This document shows, in pieces, positions 52,150-61,183 of a DNA stretch of 64,000 bases. Position 1 is the stretch's first letter, and every line of letters begins with the position of its first letter. Origin of the DNA: Mesorhizobium terrae (GTDB taxonomy: Bacteria > Pseudomonadota > Alphaproteobacteria > Rhizobiales > Rhizobiaceae); NCBI RefSeq assembly GCF_008727715.1, contig NZ_CP044218.1:5439501-5503500 (forward strand). The letters are read 5' to 3'. The position numbers and the translations under genes were made by a program. The notes beneath the pieces were generated by a model. That model was given only the letters and a program-made list of their open reading frames with translations, was not told where the DNA came from and ran no database searches.

Positions 52150-53905
52150 GGCCGGCCTCCTTTTCGTTCCTTGGCTGGGTCAACGGCAGCACGGTCGACT
52201 TGGGGGCATTCCCCTTCGGACCATCCACCGGCAGGCTGATGGTCACCTTGGTGCCCTCGCCCGGCGCGCTTTCGACCGACATCGTGCCTTCGTGCAGGCT
52301 GACGAGGCCCTTGACCAGCGACAGGCCGAGGCCGGTGCCTTCGAAGCGGCGTGTATAGTCGTTCTGGATCTGCATGAACGGCTTGCCGAGATTGCACAGA
52401 TCCGCCTCGGCTATGCCGATGCCGGTATCGCTCACCCAGAAATGCAGGCGCGAACCGATGCGGCGCGAACCGATCGAGACCGCGCCGCCGTCCGGCGTGA
52501 ACTTGACGGCGTTCGAGGTCAGGTTGATGAGGATCTGCTGCACGGCGCGGCGGTCGGCGTTGATCTCGCCCGAATCGGCGGCGATCTGCGTGGTCAGCCG
52601 GATGTTCTTGGCCTCGGCCTGCATGTGCATCATCGACTGGCACATCTCGACGGCGTCGACGAAGCGGAACGGCTCCGGCTGCGCCGAATAGGCGCCCGAT
52701 TCGATGCGCGACACGTCGAGGATCGAAGTGACGACGGCGAGCAGATGGTGGCCGGAATCGCGCACCAGCTCGACATATTCCTTCTGGCGCGGGTCCTTGA
52801 AGCCGCCGAATATCTCGTTCAGCAGCATGTCCGAGAAGCCGATGATGGCGTTGAGCGGCGTACGCAACTCGTGGCTGACGGCGGCCAGGAACCTGCCTTT
52901 GGCGACATCGGCGCCAGCCGCCGATTCACGCGCGCCGGCCAGCGCATGCTTCAGGTCCTGCATCTCTTCGTTCGAGCGCAGCAGCGCGACGAAACCATCG
53001 CCGGCGCGCATCAGGTCGAGCCGGAACGGCTGGTGGTTGGAGGCGCCATCGCCCGCCTCGCCCCTGGGGAGGCGCACGCGCATCTCGACGCTGCGCAGCG
53101 CAGCGCCCTCGCGCATGTCGGCCAGCGACGACAGGTAGGCGACGCGGTCGGCCAGATGGATGCGGTCGAACAACCCGTTGCCGGACAGGAGTTCAGGCGC
53201 GAGCTTCAACAGCCCGCGCGACTGCGCCGACGCTTCCAGCACCTCGCCGTTCTGCGCCAAACGCAGCACCACGGCGTCGATAATGTCTTCCAGGCGCGTT
53301 GCCTCCGGCGTCGCGTCGTCATCGGCGAGCGACCGTCCGAGACCGCGAACGCGCGGCAGCCAGGTCAGGCCCCAGGCGACCGGGAACAGCCAGTGCCAGG
53401 CGGTCGGTGCTTCCACCGGCAGCAACGGCGCCAGGGCGAATTGCAGAACGAGCGCGGCGAGCGCAGCCGCGAGGCCAATGCCCGCGGCGCGGCGCGAATT
53501 GCCAATCCAGAAAGCCTCGGCCGACAGGGCCAGCGCCAGGATGACCAGCGGCGACGCGAGACCGCCACCGGCGGCGACCAGGCCGGCAAGGCCGACGGCG
53601 CCGGCGCCAAGTGCCACGCCAGCGGCCGGCATCAGGCGGCCCGTGGCAGCCACCAGCAGTGCGGTGAACCAGGACAGACCGAAGATCGCGAAAATGGTGG
53701 CAACGGTGACATCGGCACCCAGCCTGGCGGTGACCAGGACAACGGCGGCGCTGGCGAACAGGAAAGGTGCCGCCAGCATCAGGCCGATGAAACGGCGCTG
53801 GCTGCGGCGGGCGGCCTGATCGGTAACGCCAGCATGCACCAACCGCTCGCAGCCTGCGGCCACGGCGTCGGGCAAATCAACGTATCGGGTCGCTATCGAA
53901 TTCAA
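52124..53905 (-). CDS. PleC/PdhS-like membrane histidine kinase
   Basis: The 593-residue kinase has about six hydrophobic segments in the first 190 residues, a PAS-like region near 205-310, and HisKA with VSHELRTPLNAIIGFSDML. The next stretch (FGGFKDPRQKEYVELVRDSG) resembles the PleC/DivJ/PdhS group that acts on DivK. HATPase follows, with NLTSNAVKFTPDGG, DTGIGIA and GTGLGLSLVKGL. No response regulator is adjacent, as usual for this group. Its 3' end overlaps the peptidoglycan-binding protein gene. Confidence 0.88.
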   Translation of the reverse strand: MNSIATRYVDLPDAVAAGCERLVHAGVTDQAARRSQRRFIGLMLAAPFLFASAAVVLVTARLGADVTVATIFAIFGLSWFTALLVAATGRLMPAAGVALGAGAVGLAGLVAAGGGLASPLVILALALSAEAFWIGNSRRAAGIGLAAALAALVLQFALAPLLPVEAPTAWHWLFPVAWGLTWLPRVRGLGRSLADDDATPEATRLEDIIDAVVLRLAQNGEVLEASAQSRGLLKLAPELLSGNGLFDRIHLADRVAYLSSLADMREGAALRSVEMRVRLPRGEAGDGASNHQPFRLDLMRAGDGFVALLRSNEEMQDLKHALAGARESAAGADVAKGRFLAAVSHELRTPLNAIIGFSDMLLNEIFGGFKDPRQKEYVELVRDSGHHLLAVVTSILDVSRIESGAYSAQPEPFRFVDAVEMCQSMMHMQAEAKNIRLTTQIAADSGEINADRRAVQQILINLTSNAVKFTPDGGAVSIGSRRIGSRLHFWVSDTGIGIAEADLCNLGKPFMQIQNDYTRRFEGTGLGLSLVKGLVSLHEGTMSVESAPGEGTKVTISLPVDGPKGNAPKSTVLPLTQPRNEKEAGLGSLRKTA

Positions 53906-54366
53906 CGCAACGCACTCACACTGGTCTGCTTTGCAGATCGCTTTTGTTGATCTGAAACTCGCATCCAGCCTTTAAGGAATGAATAAAACCGGGCCGAACT
54001 AGGCCGATCACGGTGCGAATATCGGTATCCCCCGGCATCCATGCCCAGCCGATTGCGGTCATGGTAAACACCGGGTTAGCCGGACCGCCTTCAGGACTTT
54101 TCCGGCCATTTCGGACGCTATCGGAGCAGTGCCGGAAAAGACGAATAAACACAGCATCTTAGATGGTTACCGCAGCCCTAACGAAAAAGGCCGCATTTTA
54201 GCCTTGTCTAAATCGAAAATCGGGCCTTTCCAGATTGTCTAAAATTTGAGGCAAATTCTCGCATGGACCGCAAGCCGTCCTTTGCGCGGCTGTGTCAGGA
54301 TCATCCTCAACAAACGAGACTGCGGCACAACGATGCCCGGTCCGGTCACAACGAGAGGGTCGTGTC
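53906..54366. other. Intergenic region, no gene supported
   Basis: This 461-base stretch separates the divergent kinase and DUF5330 genes and should hold both promoters. It is AT-rich near 53930-53990 and 54180-54250. One short minus-strand open frame (53916-54152) has neither a ribosome site nor coding-like composition. No RNA gene or repeat was recognised. Confidence 0.45.
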
Positions 54367-54729
54367 ATGTTCTTTCTGCTCAGAGCCGCTTTCTGGTTCT
54401 CGCTCGTGCTGCTCGTGCTGCCGTTCAGCGTCGGCTCCGACGAACAGGGCCAGAGCGTAAACCCCATCCAGGCGCTGCTGGCGGCGCGCGACGCGGTCGG
54501 CGACATTGCCGGCATGTGCGAACGCAAGCCCGACGTCTGCGAAACCGGCAAGGCCGCGGTGCACACCATCTCGGTACGCGCCAAGGAAACCGCCAAGATC
54601 GCCGCCGACATGCTGGACGACCAGCCGGCCAAGCAGGCCGAGGCCGCGCCGGCCGGCCCGTCGGACACCACGACCATCACCGGCAGCGTCATCCCGACGC
54701 CGTCCGCCCGCCCCGATCCGAACAACTGA
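54367..54729 (+). CDS. DUF5330-family protein
   Basis: The 120-residue product starts with a membrane or signal segment (MFFLLRAAFWFSLVLLVLPF). It continues with NPIQALLAARDAVGDIAGMCERKPDVCETG, containing a conserved Cys pair, shown here in parts, and ends in a Pro/Thr-rich tail. This fits small rhizobial DUF5330 proteins of unknown function. GAGAGGG precedes the ATG; the longer open frame lacks a site. A strong terminator follows at 54798. Confidence 0.8.
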   Translation: MFFLLRAAFWFSLVLLVLPFSVGSDEQGQSVNPIQALLAARDAVGDIAGMCERKPDVCETGKAAVHTISVRAKETAKIAADMLDDQPAKQAEAAPAGPSDTTTITGSVIPTPSARPDPNN

Positions 54730-54797
54730 TCGGCCGGGGCGCCAGGCCCCGATCCCACTTTTGTCGCGAAAATCCCCTTGCCGATCTTCGGCATCAC

Positions 54798-54838
54798 CCG
54801 CAGGCCGCCTCCCTCTCGGCGCCTGCGGTTTTCTTTTT
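54798..54838 (+). terminator. Rho-independent terminator after the DUF5330 gene
   Basis: The stem CCGCAGGC (54798-54805) / GCCTGCGG (54821-54828) is followed by TTTTCTTTTT. It lies upstream of the sufE start and so separates the two genes. Confidence 0.8.
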
Positions 54839-54875
54839 CCGTGACTGTAGCGGCCGGCGTGACTATATCGCCTGC

Positions 54876-55304
54876 ATGAGCGCCACCATCGAAGCCATAC
54901 GCGACGACTTCTCCCTGCTCGACGAGTGGGAAGACCGTTATCGCTATGTGATCGAGCTGGGCGAAGCGCTGCCGGAATTCCCCGATACCGCCCGCATACC
55001 CCAGAACAAGGTGCCCGGCTGCGTCAGCCAGGTGTGGCTGACCACCGAACAGGGCAGCGGCGGCGATCCGGTGCTGACGTTCCAGGGCGATTCTGACGCG
55101 CATATCGTGCGTGGGCTGGTGGCGATCATGCTGGCGCTGTTTTCCGGCCACACTTCCAGCGATATCCTGAAGACCGACGCGGAAGCCACGCTGAAAGCGC
55201 TGGGGCTGGACGAACATCTGTCGCCGCAGCGCGCCAACGGCCTGCGCTCCATGGTCAAGCGCATCAAGCACGATGCCGAAGCGGCGCTGAAGCAGACCGC
55301 CTGA
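54876..55304 (+). CDS. sufE: Cysteine desulfuration protein SufE
   Basis: This 142-residue sulfur acceptor takes persulfide from the cysteine desulfurase SufS for Fe-S cluster assembly. The acceptor Cys49 sits in NKVPGCVSQVW. Other family features are IRDDFSLLDEWEDRYRYVIE at the N-terminus, RGLVAIMLALFSG in the middle and LGLDEHLSPQRANGL near the end. Length is as expected. No other suf gene is adjacent, which is common in alphaproteobacteria. Confidence 0.95.
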   Translation: MSATIEAIRDDFSLLDEWEDRYRYVIELGEALPEFPDTARIPQNKVPGCVSQVWLTTEQGSGGDPVLTFQGDSDAHIVRGLVAIMLALFSGHTSSDILKTDAEATLKALGLDEHLSPQRANGLRSMVKRIKHDAEAALKQTA

Positions 55305-55329
55305 GCGTTTCGCGAAAGACTATCTACCG

Positions 55330-56124
55330 TCACGCGATGCGCGGGCGATAATCCTGCGCGCCCCAATGCAGGGGTTGCCTTGGTCCACGCGCCGGCGGGC
55401 GGTAGTGCCGCGCCAGTACTGCCAGGCCGGTCTTGAGCACGATCTTGGCCGAGCGCAGCGGCCAGCCGCGTTCGCTTTCGACCCGTTCGAGCCCCTTCAG
55501 GAAACAGCAGACATCGACCAGAACGCCGGACAGTTCCGGGCCGACCGCCGCCAGCGCGGCCTCGACGCGATGGCGCGCGGCGAGCGCGGCGTCGGTCAGG
55601 TCGGCGAGGCCGTCGGCGCGCCGGCCCGACGAGACCGATGCCTCCCAGTTGGCGCCCAGCCTCGGCATGATCTGGCCGCGCGTATAGTCGGCGCGCAGCC
55701 TTTCGCCCGCCTCGAATTCCGGTGGGCTCAGAAACGGCTTGCCGTCCTTGGTCTTGCGCCGCACCAGTTGCGCCAGCGGCGATTCCGACAGATTGGCCAT
55801 GACCGAAACCGGACAGGTGCCGGTATCGGCGGTCACCACGCCAAGTTCGCGTTGTCGCCCGCCAAATGCGTCGGCAGGCGCGGACAGGCGCTGCGCCAGC
55901 GCAGCGCCGCTGGCCGTCAATGCCAGGCTGAACCCTTCGCGTTTGATCACGCCGCCGGAAGCGAGCGTGGCAAGCACATGCTCCTCCACCGCGATCGCAC
56001 CCCGCCCCGAAGCCTCGACAAGCAGCCGGCCCGCGACCGAGGCCGGCCGCAGCGAGGCCGGGCCCGGCATCAGAAAATGCAGCAGCCTTCTTTCGCTTGA
56101 AACCACAGTCGCGCACGCCTCCAT
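55330..56124 (-). CDS. DUF6456-domain protein
   Basis: The 264-residue product has a basic, winged-helix-like N-terminal part (LLHFLMPGPASLRP, then ATLASGGVIKREGFSLALTA). The C-terminal DUF6456 domain follows: SPLAQLVRRKTKDGKPFLSP, GERLRADYTRGQIMPRLGAN, VGPELSGVLVDVCCFLKGLE and a final SAKIVLKTGLAVLARHY. The ATG is one base after the stop of the DnaA-domain-like gene at 56126, so the two form a coupled pair. The domain is mostly known from Rhizobiales; its function is unknown, and a DNA-linked role is plausible from the partner. Confidence 0.85.
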   Translation of the reverse strand: MEACATVVSSERRLLHFLMPGPASLRPASVAGRLLVEASGRGAIAVEEHVLATLASGGVIKREGFSLALTASGAALAQRLSAPADAFGGRQRELGVVTADTGTCPVSVMANLSESPLAQLVRRKTKDGKPFLSPPEFEAGERLRADYTRGQIMPRLGANWEASVSSGRRADGLADLTDAALAARHRVEAALAAVGPELSGVLVDVCCFLKGLERVESERGWPLRSAKIVLKTGLAVLARHYRPPARGPRQPLHWGAQDYRPRIA

Positions 56125-56125
56125 C

Positions 56126-56542
56126 TCAGCGCCCCAGCCGGTCGCGGAAGGCGGCATAGGCAATCCGTTCGACCACCAGCACGAGATGGTCGAATTCGGC
56201 GTCGTCGCGCATGTCCTCGATGAGGTGGCAGGCATGAACCACCGTCGTGCGGTCGCGGCCGAAGGCGCGGCCGATCTCGCCCTGGGTGAACTGCAGCACG
56301 ACATGCGCGACATACATGGCGATCTGCCGGACCCGCGTCACCGGCGCCGACGTGCGCTGCGCCTTGCGCAGTTCCCTGCTCGACACCGAAAACAGCGCCG
56401 CGGTCATGTCGATCAGCCCTTCGCAAAGTTCGAACACGATCTCGTCGCGTCGCTTCGCATGTGGGTGAGACCCTTCCGAAAATACGAGCCCGCTGGTGGC
56501 AGGTTCGCCCGGTTCATCGGCTAGGACGGTCATCAATTGCAC
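56126..56542 (-). CDS. Stand-alone DnaA domain-IV-like DNA-binding protein
   Basis: The 138-residue product lacks the ATPase of DnaA but has its C-terminal DNA-binding fold: VRQIAMYVAHVVLQFTQGEI, then the signature GRDRTTVVHACHLIED, comparable to GRDHTTVLHA of DnaA. The start is taken as the GTG at 56542, four bases after GGGAGGGG; ATGs at 56533 and 56596 are alternatives. It is followed one base later by the DUF6456 gene. It probably binds DnaA-box-like sequences, as a regulator or replication-linked factor; this is inference. Confidence 0.85.
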   Translation of the reverse strand: MQLMTVLADEPGEPATSGLVFSEGSHPHAKRRDEIVFELCEGLIDMTAALFSVSSRELRKAQRTSAPVTRVRQIAMYVAHVVLQFTQGEIGRAFGRDRTTVVHACHLIEDMRDDAEFDHLVLVVERIAYAAFRDRLGR

Positions 56543-56754
56543 GAAACCCCTCCCGTTATAGGAATAAGTTCCTTTGTAGCCGGATACGCCGTACATGTGA
56601 ACAAATCAAGAACATTGAATCTGGCAAATAGCGCGCAAAGTCTTGAAATGACTTGCGAATAATTTTCACCGTCCCGAAGCGCGCTTGTCCTTTCTCCCCA
56701 CGCCCCGCGTAGCGGAGATGATCTCACCGTCACAGCAACAGCGAGGCAGGACGG

Positions 56755-57150
56755 ATGAAGCGGTTCGAGGAAGAAGCGAAAAGTTTCGGTGCCAGGAAAA
56801 CAGCGCAGGCAAACGAGGCACGCCAGCTCGCGGCGACGAGCCTGTTATGCGGCATCGATCTGGCGGCCGCGTTTACCGCGCCGCCCGAGACGAAAGCCAA
56901 ATTGATGCAAAGGCTTGAGCGGGTCATCGAACGCGAGCGGCTAAAGGGCATGCGCCGCCACTGGAGCTACGATCTCAACCGTCATATCGCGCTGAAACAG
57001 GCACTGGACCGGCTGCGCGGCGAAGCGCCGGCGCAAAGCGAGGATGGCGGCCATGTCGGAAACCGGGCGCGCAGCCATGCCCGAAAAATGAAACGGCGCC
57101 CGAAGGCGCCGTTCGATCACGCGGGCAACAACTCCTTGGCGAAGCCGTGA
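56755..57150 (+). CDS. Small cytoplasmic protein, hypothetical
   Basis: The 131-residue product is basic and largely helical (KRFEEEAKSFGARKTAQANE, then LMQRLERVIERERLKGMRRH and YDLNRHIALKQALDRL). It has no membrane segment or known family. Its last 20 codons run through the terminator hairpin of the convergent mucR gene, so the C-terminus is constrained by that structure. It is divergent from the DnaA-like gene at 56126. Confidence 0.65.
   Translation: MKRFEEEAKSFGARKTAQANEARQLAATSLLCGIDLAAAFTAPPETKAKLMQRLERVIERERLKGMRRHWSYDLNRHIALKQALDRLRGEAPAQSEDGGHVGNRARSHARKMKRRPKAPFDHAGNNSLAKP
57084..57113 (-). terminator. Rho-independent terminator of the mucR gene
   Basis: A perfect 9-bp stem (AACGGCGCC / GGCGCCGTT, loop CGAA on the plus strand) is followed on the minus strand by TCATTTTTC. 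It lies about 57 bases past the mucR stop, inside the 3' end of the convergent gene at 56755. Confidence 0.8.
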
Positions 57151-57169
57151 ACCCGTGAAAAGCCTGGAA

Positions 57170-57595
57170 CTACCGGCCCTTCGGCTTGCGGCCGAGGCCC
57201 ATCTTCTTGGCCAGCTGCGAGCGCGCGGCGGCATAGTTCGGGGCGACCATCGGATAGTTGGCGTCCAAGCCCCACTTTTCGCGGTACTGGTCGGGGGTCA
57301 GCCCGTAATGGGTCATCAAATGGCGCTTGAGCGACTTGAACTTCTTCCCGTCCTCGAGGCAGACGATGTATTCGTCATGAACCGAGCGCTTCGGATTGAC
57401 AGCCGGCTTCTGCTTGTCGGCAGGCGGCTGTTCCACCGTTCCACCCACGCGGCCAAGGGCAGCGTGAACATCGGCGATCAGATTCGGAAGCTCACCCACC
57501 GGAACAGGATTGTTGCTGACGTATGCGGCAACCACGTCTGCGGTCAACTCGATCAGCATATCGCTGTTTTTTGGAGGCGTTTCGACAATATCCAT
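57170..57595 (-). CDS. mucR: MucR/Ros-family zinc-finger transcriptional regulator
   Basis: The 141-residue regulator binds AT-rich DNA and in rhizobia controls exopolysaccharide, motility and symbiosis genes. After a helical oligomerisation region ([20 protein letters not shown]) comes the finger [30 protein letters not shown], seen here in parts. The metal ligands appear to be Cys, Asp, His and His, where classical Ros has Cys-Cys-His-His. Length and the final [22 protein letters not shown] tail fit. Several mucR paralogues usually exist per genome, so the exact member is open. Confidence 0.93.
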   Translation of the reverse strand: MDIVETPPKNSDMLIELTADVVAAYVSNNPVPVGELPNLIADVHAALGRVGGTVEQPPADKQKPAVNPKRSVHDEYIVCLEDGKKFKSLKRHLMTHYGLTPDQYREKWGLDANYPMVAPNYAAARSQLAKKMGLGRKPKGR

Positions 57596-58016
57596 AGCGT
57601 TCGGGTCCCAACGAGAGTTAAGTCTTGCCCATTCTGGAGAGGGCGCTGCACGCTTCTGCACAGGCTGTTGCCCGCGAGTCGTGTCACGGGGCTTTAATGG
57701 ACTTGATAGACAAGTAAGTCAATTCATTCTTCAACTATATTAATACTGCTCAAGAAAATATTCTTTGACGGGTGGATATTTTTCCGTACTCCGTACAACT
57801 TCTGCGTTATCGCTTGGCCTAATCGAACCGCGGCTCTGGAGAACATCTTGAACTACATCCGGGCCGCCGGCGAGCGTTTCCCAACCTTCCCCAACGTCAA
57901 CTACTGAGCAGCGCCTCCCTCGACCGCCGTCCGCCGCGTAAAGAAGCGGGCGCCTCTTGAATGCCGCCGCCTCGCCGTGTTCAGTCGCAACTCGGATTCT
58001 GCACAGCGAGATTTGG
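57596..58016. other. Upstream region of mucR and the oligopeptidase gene, AT-rich centre
   Basis: This 421-base stretch holds the divergent promoters of mucR and the S9 peptidase gene. The part at about 57695-57780 is markedly AT-rich, with several TTAATA/AATATT runs, which suits autoregulation because MucR binds AT-rich DNA. An open frame on the minus strand (57740-58111) was judged non-coding. Confidence 0.45.
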
Positions 58017-60122
58017 ATGACCCGACCTGCAATTTTTCCCCAGGCCACTGCACCGCGCCCGGAAAAGCGACCCCATTCCGACACCCACCACGGCGTGACC
58101 CGGGTCGACAACTATGCCTGGCTGCGGGCCGACAACTGGCAGGAAGTATTCAAGAATTCCTCCGTGCTCGATCCGACGATCCGCAAGCATCTGGAGGCCG
58201 AGAATGCCTACCAGGCGGCCTTGATGACCGACACCGCCGACCTGCAGAAAGCTCTGTTCGGCGAGATGAAGGGCCGCATCAAGGAGGACGATTCCTCCGT
58301 GCCGATGAAGGACGGCCCCTTCGCCTACGGCTCCTCCTTCAAGCTCGGCGGCGAACAGCCGCGCTATTTCCGCACGCCGCGCGACGGCAGCGAACAGCAG
58401 ATCCTGCTCGACGGCGACCTCGAAGCCGAAGGCAAGGCCTACTTCCGCCTGGGCGGCGTCGACCACTCTTCCGACCACAAAAGGCTGTTGTGGGCCTTCG
58501 ACGACAAGGGCTCCGAATTCTACACGCTATACGTGCGAGATCTTGCCGACGGAAACGATCTTGCCGACCGCATCGAGGATACTGGCGGCGGCGGCGTGTG
58601 GGCGGCCGACAACAGCGGGTTCTTCTACACCAGGCTCGATGCCAATCATCGCCCATCCAAGACTTTCTACCATGCGATCGGCGCCAATTCGCAAGAAGAT
58701 CTTCTTGTCTACGAAGAACAAGATCCAGGTTTCTTCATGAATGTTGGCGGAACGCGCAGCAACGAATGGATCATGATCGGCATCAACGATCACGAGACCT
58801 CCGAATACAGGCTGCTGCGCGCCGGCGAGCCGCTTGCCGAGCCGAAGCTGGTGGCGGCACGCGAAATCGGGCTGCAATACGACCTCGAGGAAGGCGGCGA
58901 TGTCTTCTTCATCCTGACCAATGCCGACGGCGCCAAGGACTTCAAGATCATGACCGCGCCGGCACACGACCCTGTGCGCGCCAACTGGCGCGAGCTGGTG
59001 CCGCACGAGCCGGGACGCCTCATCCTCTCGGTCATCGGCTTCAAGGACTTCATGGTACGCCTGGAGCGCAAGGACGGCCTGCCGCGCATCGTCGTGCGCG
59101 AGCGGGCGAGCGGCGAGGAACATCTGATCTCCTTCGACGAGGAGGCCTTCTCGCTTGGCCTGTCGGGGTCCTACGAATACGACACCGAAATCATGCGGTT
59201 CTCCTATTCGTCGATGACGACGCCGTCGCAGCTGTTCGACTACGACATGCGCACGCGCCAGCGCACATTGTTGAAGACGCAGGAAGTGCCGTCCGGCCAC
59301 GATGCCAGCCACTATGTCACCCGACGGCTGATGGCCCCCGCTCACGATGGCGAATTGGTGCCGATTTCGCTGATCCACCACCGCGACACGCCCATCGACG
59401 GATCGGCGCCCTGCCTGCTCTACGGATACGGTTCCTACGGCATCGCCATACCGGCATCCTTCAACACCAACTGCCTCTCCTTGGTCGACCGCGGCTTCGT
59501 CTATGCGATCGCCCATATCCGCGGTGGCAAGGACAAGGGCTACGCCTGGTACGAGGACGGCAAACGCGCGACGAAGATGAACACCTTCACGGATTTCATC
59601 GCGACCGCCCGGCATCTGGTGGCCGAAGGCTACACCGCCCATGACCGCATCGTGGCGCAGGGCGGTTCGGCCGGCGGCATGCTGATGGGCGCCATCGCCA
59701 ACATGGCGCCCGACGCATTCGGCGGTATCGTCGCCGAAGTGCCTTTTGTCGATGTGCTGACGAGCATGCTGGACGCGACCCTGCCGCTGACACCGCCAGA
59801 ATGGCCCGAATGGGGCAACCCGATCGCCTCGGCGGACGACTACCGCACCATCGCGGCCTATTCGCCCTACGACAATGTCGGCGCGCTCGATTATCCACCA
59901 ATCCTGGCGCTGGCCGGGCTGACCGACCCGCGTGTCACCTATTGGGAGCCGGCGAAATGGGTGGCGCGGCTGCGCGAAATGAAACGAAGCGACAGCCCGG
60001 TCCTGTTCAAGATCAACATGGAATCCGGCCATGCCGGTGCGTCCGGGCGCTTCTCCAGGCTGGAGGAGATCGCCTTCACCTATGCTTTTGCTCTCAAGGT
60101 GACGGGGAAGATGGAAGCCTGA
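58017..60122 (+). CDS. ptrB: Oligopeptidase B-type S9 serine peptidase
   Basis: The 701-residue cytoplasmic prolyl-oligopeptidase-family enzyme cleaves short peptides, typically after basic residues in the PtrB subgroup. The N-terminal beta-propeller is followed by an alpha/beta-hydrolase domain with HIRGGKDKGYAWYEDGK, the nucleophile Ser in VAQGGSAGGMLMG, the catalytic Asp in LAGLTDPRVTYWEPAKW and the catalytic His in ESGHAGASGRF. Length matches PtrB (about 700). The start at 58017 is chosen because the protein then begins as in the family; an ATG at 57957 also exists. Confidence 0.92.
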   Translation: MTRPAIFPQATAPRPEKRPHSDTHHGVTRVDNYAWLRADNWQEVFKNSSVLDPTIRKHLEAENAYQAALMTDTADLQKALFGEMKGRIKEDDSSVPMKDGPFAYGSSFKLGGEQPRYFRTPRDGSEQQILLDGDLEAEGKAYFRLGGVDHSSDHKRLLWAFDDKGSEFYTLYVRDLADGNDLADRIEDTGGGGVWAADNSGFFYTRLDANHRPSKTFYHAIGANSQEDLLVYEEQDPGFFMNVGGTRSNEWIMIGINDHETSEYRLLRAGEPLAEPKLVAAREIGLQYDLEEGGDVFFILTNADGAKDFKIMTAPAHDPVRANWRELVPHEPGRLILSVIGFKDFMVRLERKDGLPRIVVRERASGEEHLISFDEEAFSLGLSGSYEYDTEIMRFSYSSMTTPSQLFDYDMRTRQRTLLKTQEVPSGHDASHYVTRRLMAPAHDGELVPISLIHHRDTPIDGSAPCLLYGYGSYGIAIPASFNTNCLSLVDRGFVYAIAHIRGGKDKGYAWYEDGKRATKMNTFTDFIATARHLVAEGYTAHDRIVAQGGSAGGMLMGAIANMAPDAFGGIVAEVPFVDVLTSMLDATLPLTPPEWPEWGNPIASADDYRTIAAYSPYDNVGALDYPPILALAGLTDPRVTYWEPAKWVARLREMKRSDSPVLFKINMESGHAGASGRFSRLEEIAFTYAFALKVTGKMEA

Positions 60123-60237
60123 GCTGTCGGCAGTCGGCAGTCGGAAGAGATTGTTGACGTGGAATTCGCCGTCTCGCCTGTCGCAGCCGACACTGCGACG
60201 GGTTTTCTTCCCGACTGCCGATTGCCGACGGCCTTCG

Positions 60238-61170
60238 CTACTTCCGCGCCGGATAGCCATTGGCGTGCGGCGGTATCGCCTTCAGATAGGCGGCGATCGC
60301 GGCGCGATCTTCGGTCGTCAGTTGCGCCATGTTCTTCTGCACGTCGGCCATCGAACCGCCGACGGAATCGAACTCCGGCGTGAAGCCGGTCTCCAGATAG
60401 TTGGCGATGTCGGCGGCCGACCAGCCGGCGAAGCTGCCCTTGCCAGGCGTGATGTTCGGCACGATGCCGCCACCTTCGGCGGCGACCGCGCCGGCCAGCC
60501 ATTGTGTCTTGTCGGGTCCGCCAGAGACATCGCGCGGTGTGTGGCATTCGCCGCAATGGCCGGGCCCTTCAACCAGATAGCGTCCGGCGACGACCGCGGC
60601 GGGTGCGTCGGCGGCGAGCGCCACAACCGGGTTGCTGTCTAGATAGAGCCGTTTCCAAAGGCCGATGCCGCGACGAATGGTGAAGGGGAAAGACAGTGAA
60701 TGCGCCGCCGCCTTTCCGGGAACCGCTGGCAGCGTCTTCAGATAGGCGTAGAGATCGGCCACATCCGACGGCTTCATGCGGGCATAGGAAGTATAGGGAA
60801 AGGCCGGATAGAGATGTTCGCCGGAAGGCGAGACGCCGCGCATCATGGCGTTGGCGAAGTCCTCCAATGACCAGGCGCCGATGCCGTCTTGTCTGTCCTG
60901 CGAGATGTTAGGCGCAACGAAGGTGCCAAACCCGGTCTTCAGTTCGACCCCACCCACCAGTTCCAGCCGGGCGTCGCCTTCAGCCTTGGGCCGCGCGTGG
61001 CAGGATGTGCAGCCGCCGGCGTTGAAGATGCGTTTGCCGCGCACCGCATCGCCCGCCCCGAGCCCGGCAACGGTGGCTGCATCCAGCCCGACCGGCGCGG
61101 ACAAAATCCATCCGGCTCCGGCGACAATGCCGGCCAGCGCCACGCCGGCGCCGACTATCCTGCCCCACAC
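60238..61170 (-). CDS. Membrane-anchored dihaem c-type cytochrome
   Basis: The 310-residue product starts with an uncleaved-looking hydrophobic segment (IVGAGVALAGIVAGAGWIL) and has two class I haem c domains: GGCTSCHARPK with a methionine ligand region about 60 residues on (NAMMRGVSPSGEHLYPAFPY), and GHCGECHTPRD with a second GFTPEFDSVGGSMADV region. Two-domain cytochromes of this type often serve as subunits or acceptors of periplasmic dehydrogenases. It is followed by 13 bases, on the upstream side, from the class II cytochrome gene, so they form one operon. Confidence 0.92.
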   Translation of the reverse strand: MWGRIVGAGVALAGIVAGAGWILSAPVGLDAATVAGLGAGDAVRGKRIFNAGGCTSCHARPKAEGDARLELVGGVELKTGFGTFVAPNISQDRQDGIGAWSLEDFANAMMRGVSPSGEHLYPAFPYTSYARMKPSDVADLYAYLKTLPAVPGKAAAHSLSFPFTIRRGIGLWKRLYLDSNPVVALAADAPAAVVAGRYLVEGPGHCGECHTPRDVSGGPDKTQWLAGAVAAEGGGIVPNITPGKGSFAGWSAADIANYLETGFTPEFDSVGGSMADVQKNMAQLTTEDRAAIAAYLKAIPPHANGYPARK

Positions 61171-61183
61171 CGGGCGCGTCCCG

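Noticed and set aside
53916..54152. 78-codon minus-strand frame in the gap upstream of the DUF5330 gene
   Set aside because: No ribosome site, mixed composition and no recognisable segment.
57740..58111. 123-codon minus-strand frame, and an opposing plus-strand frame ending at a TGA near 57907
   Set aside because: Neither has a credible start with a ribosome site; the plus-strand frame shows some protein-like sequence but begins in AT-rich promoter DNA.
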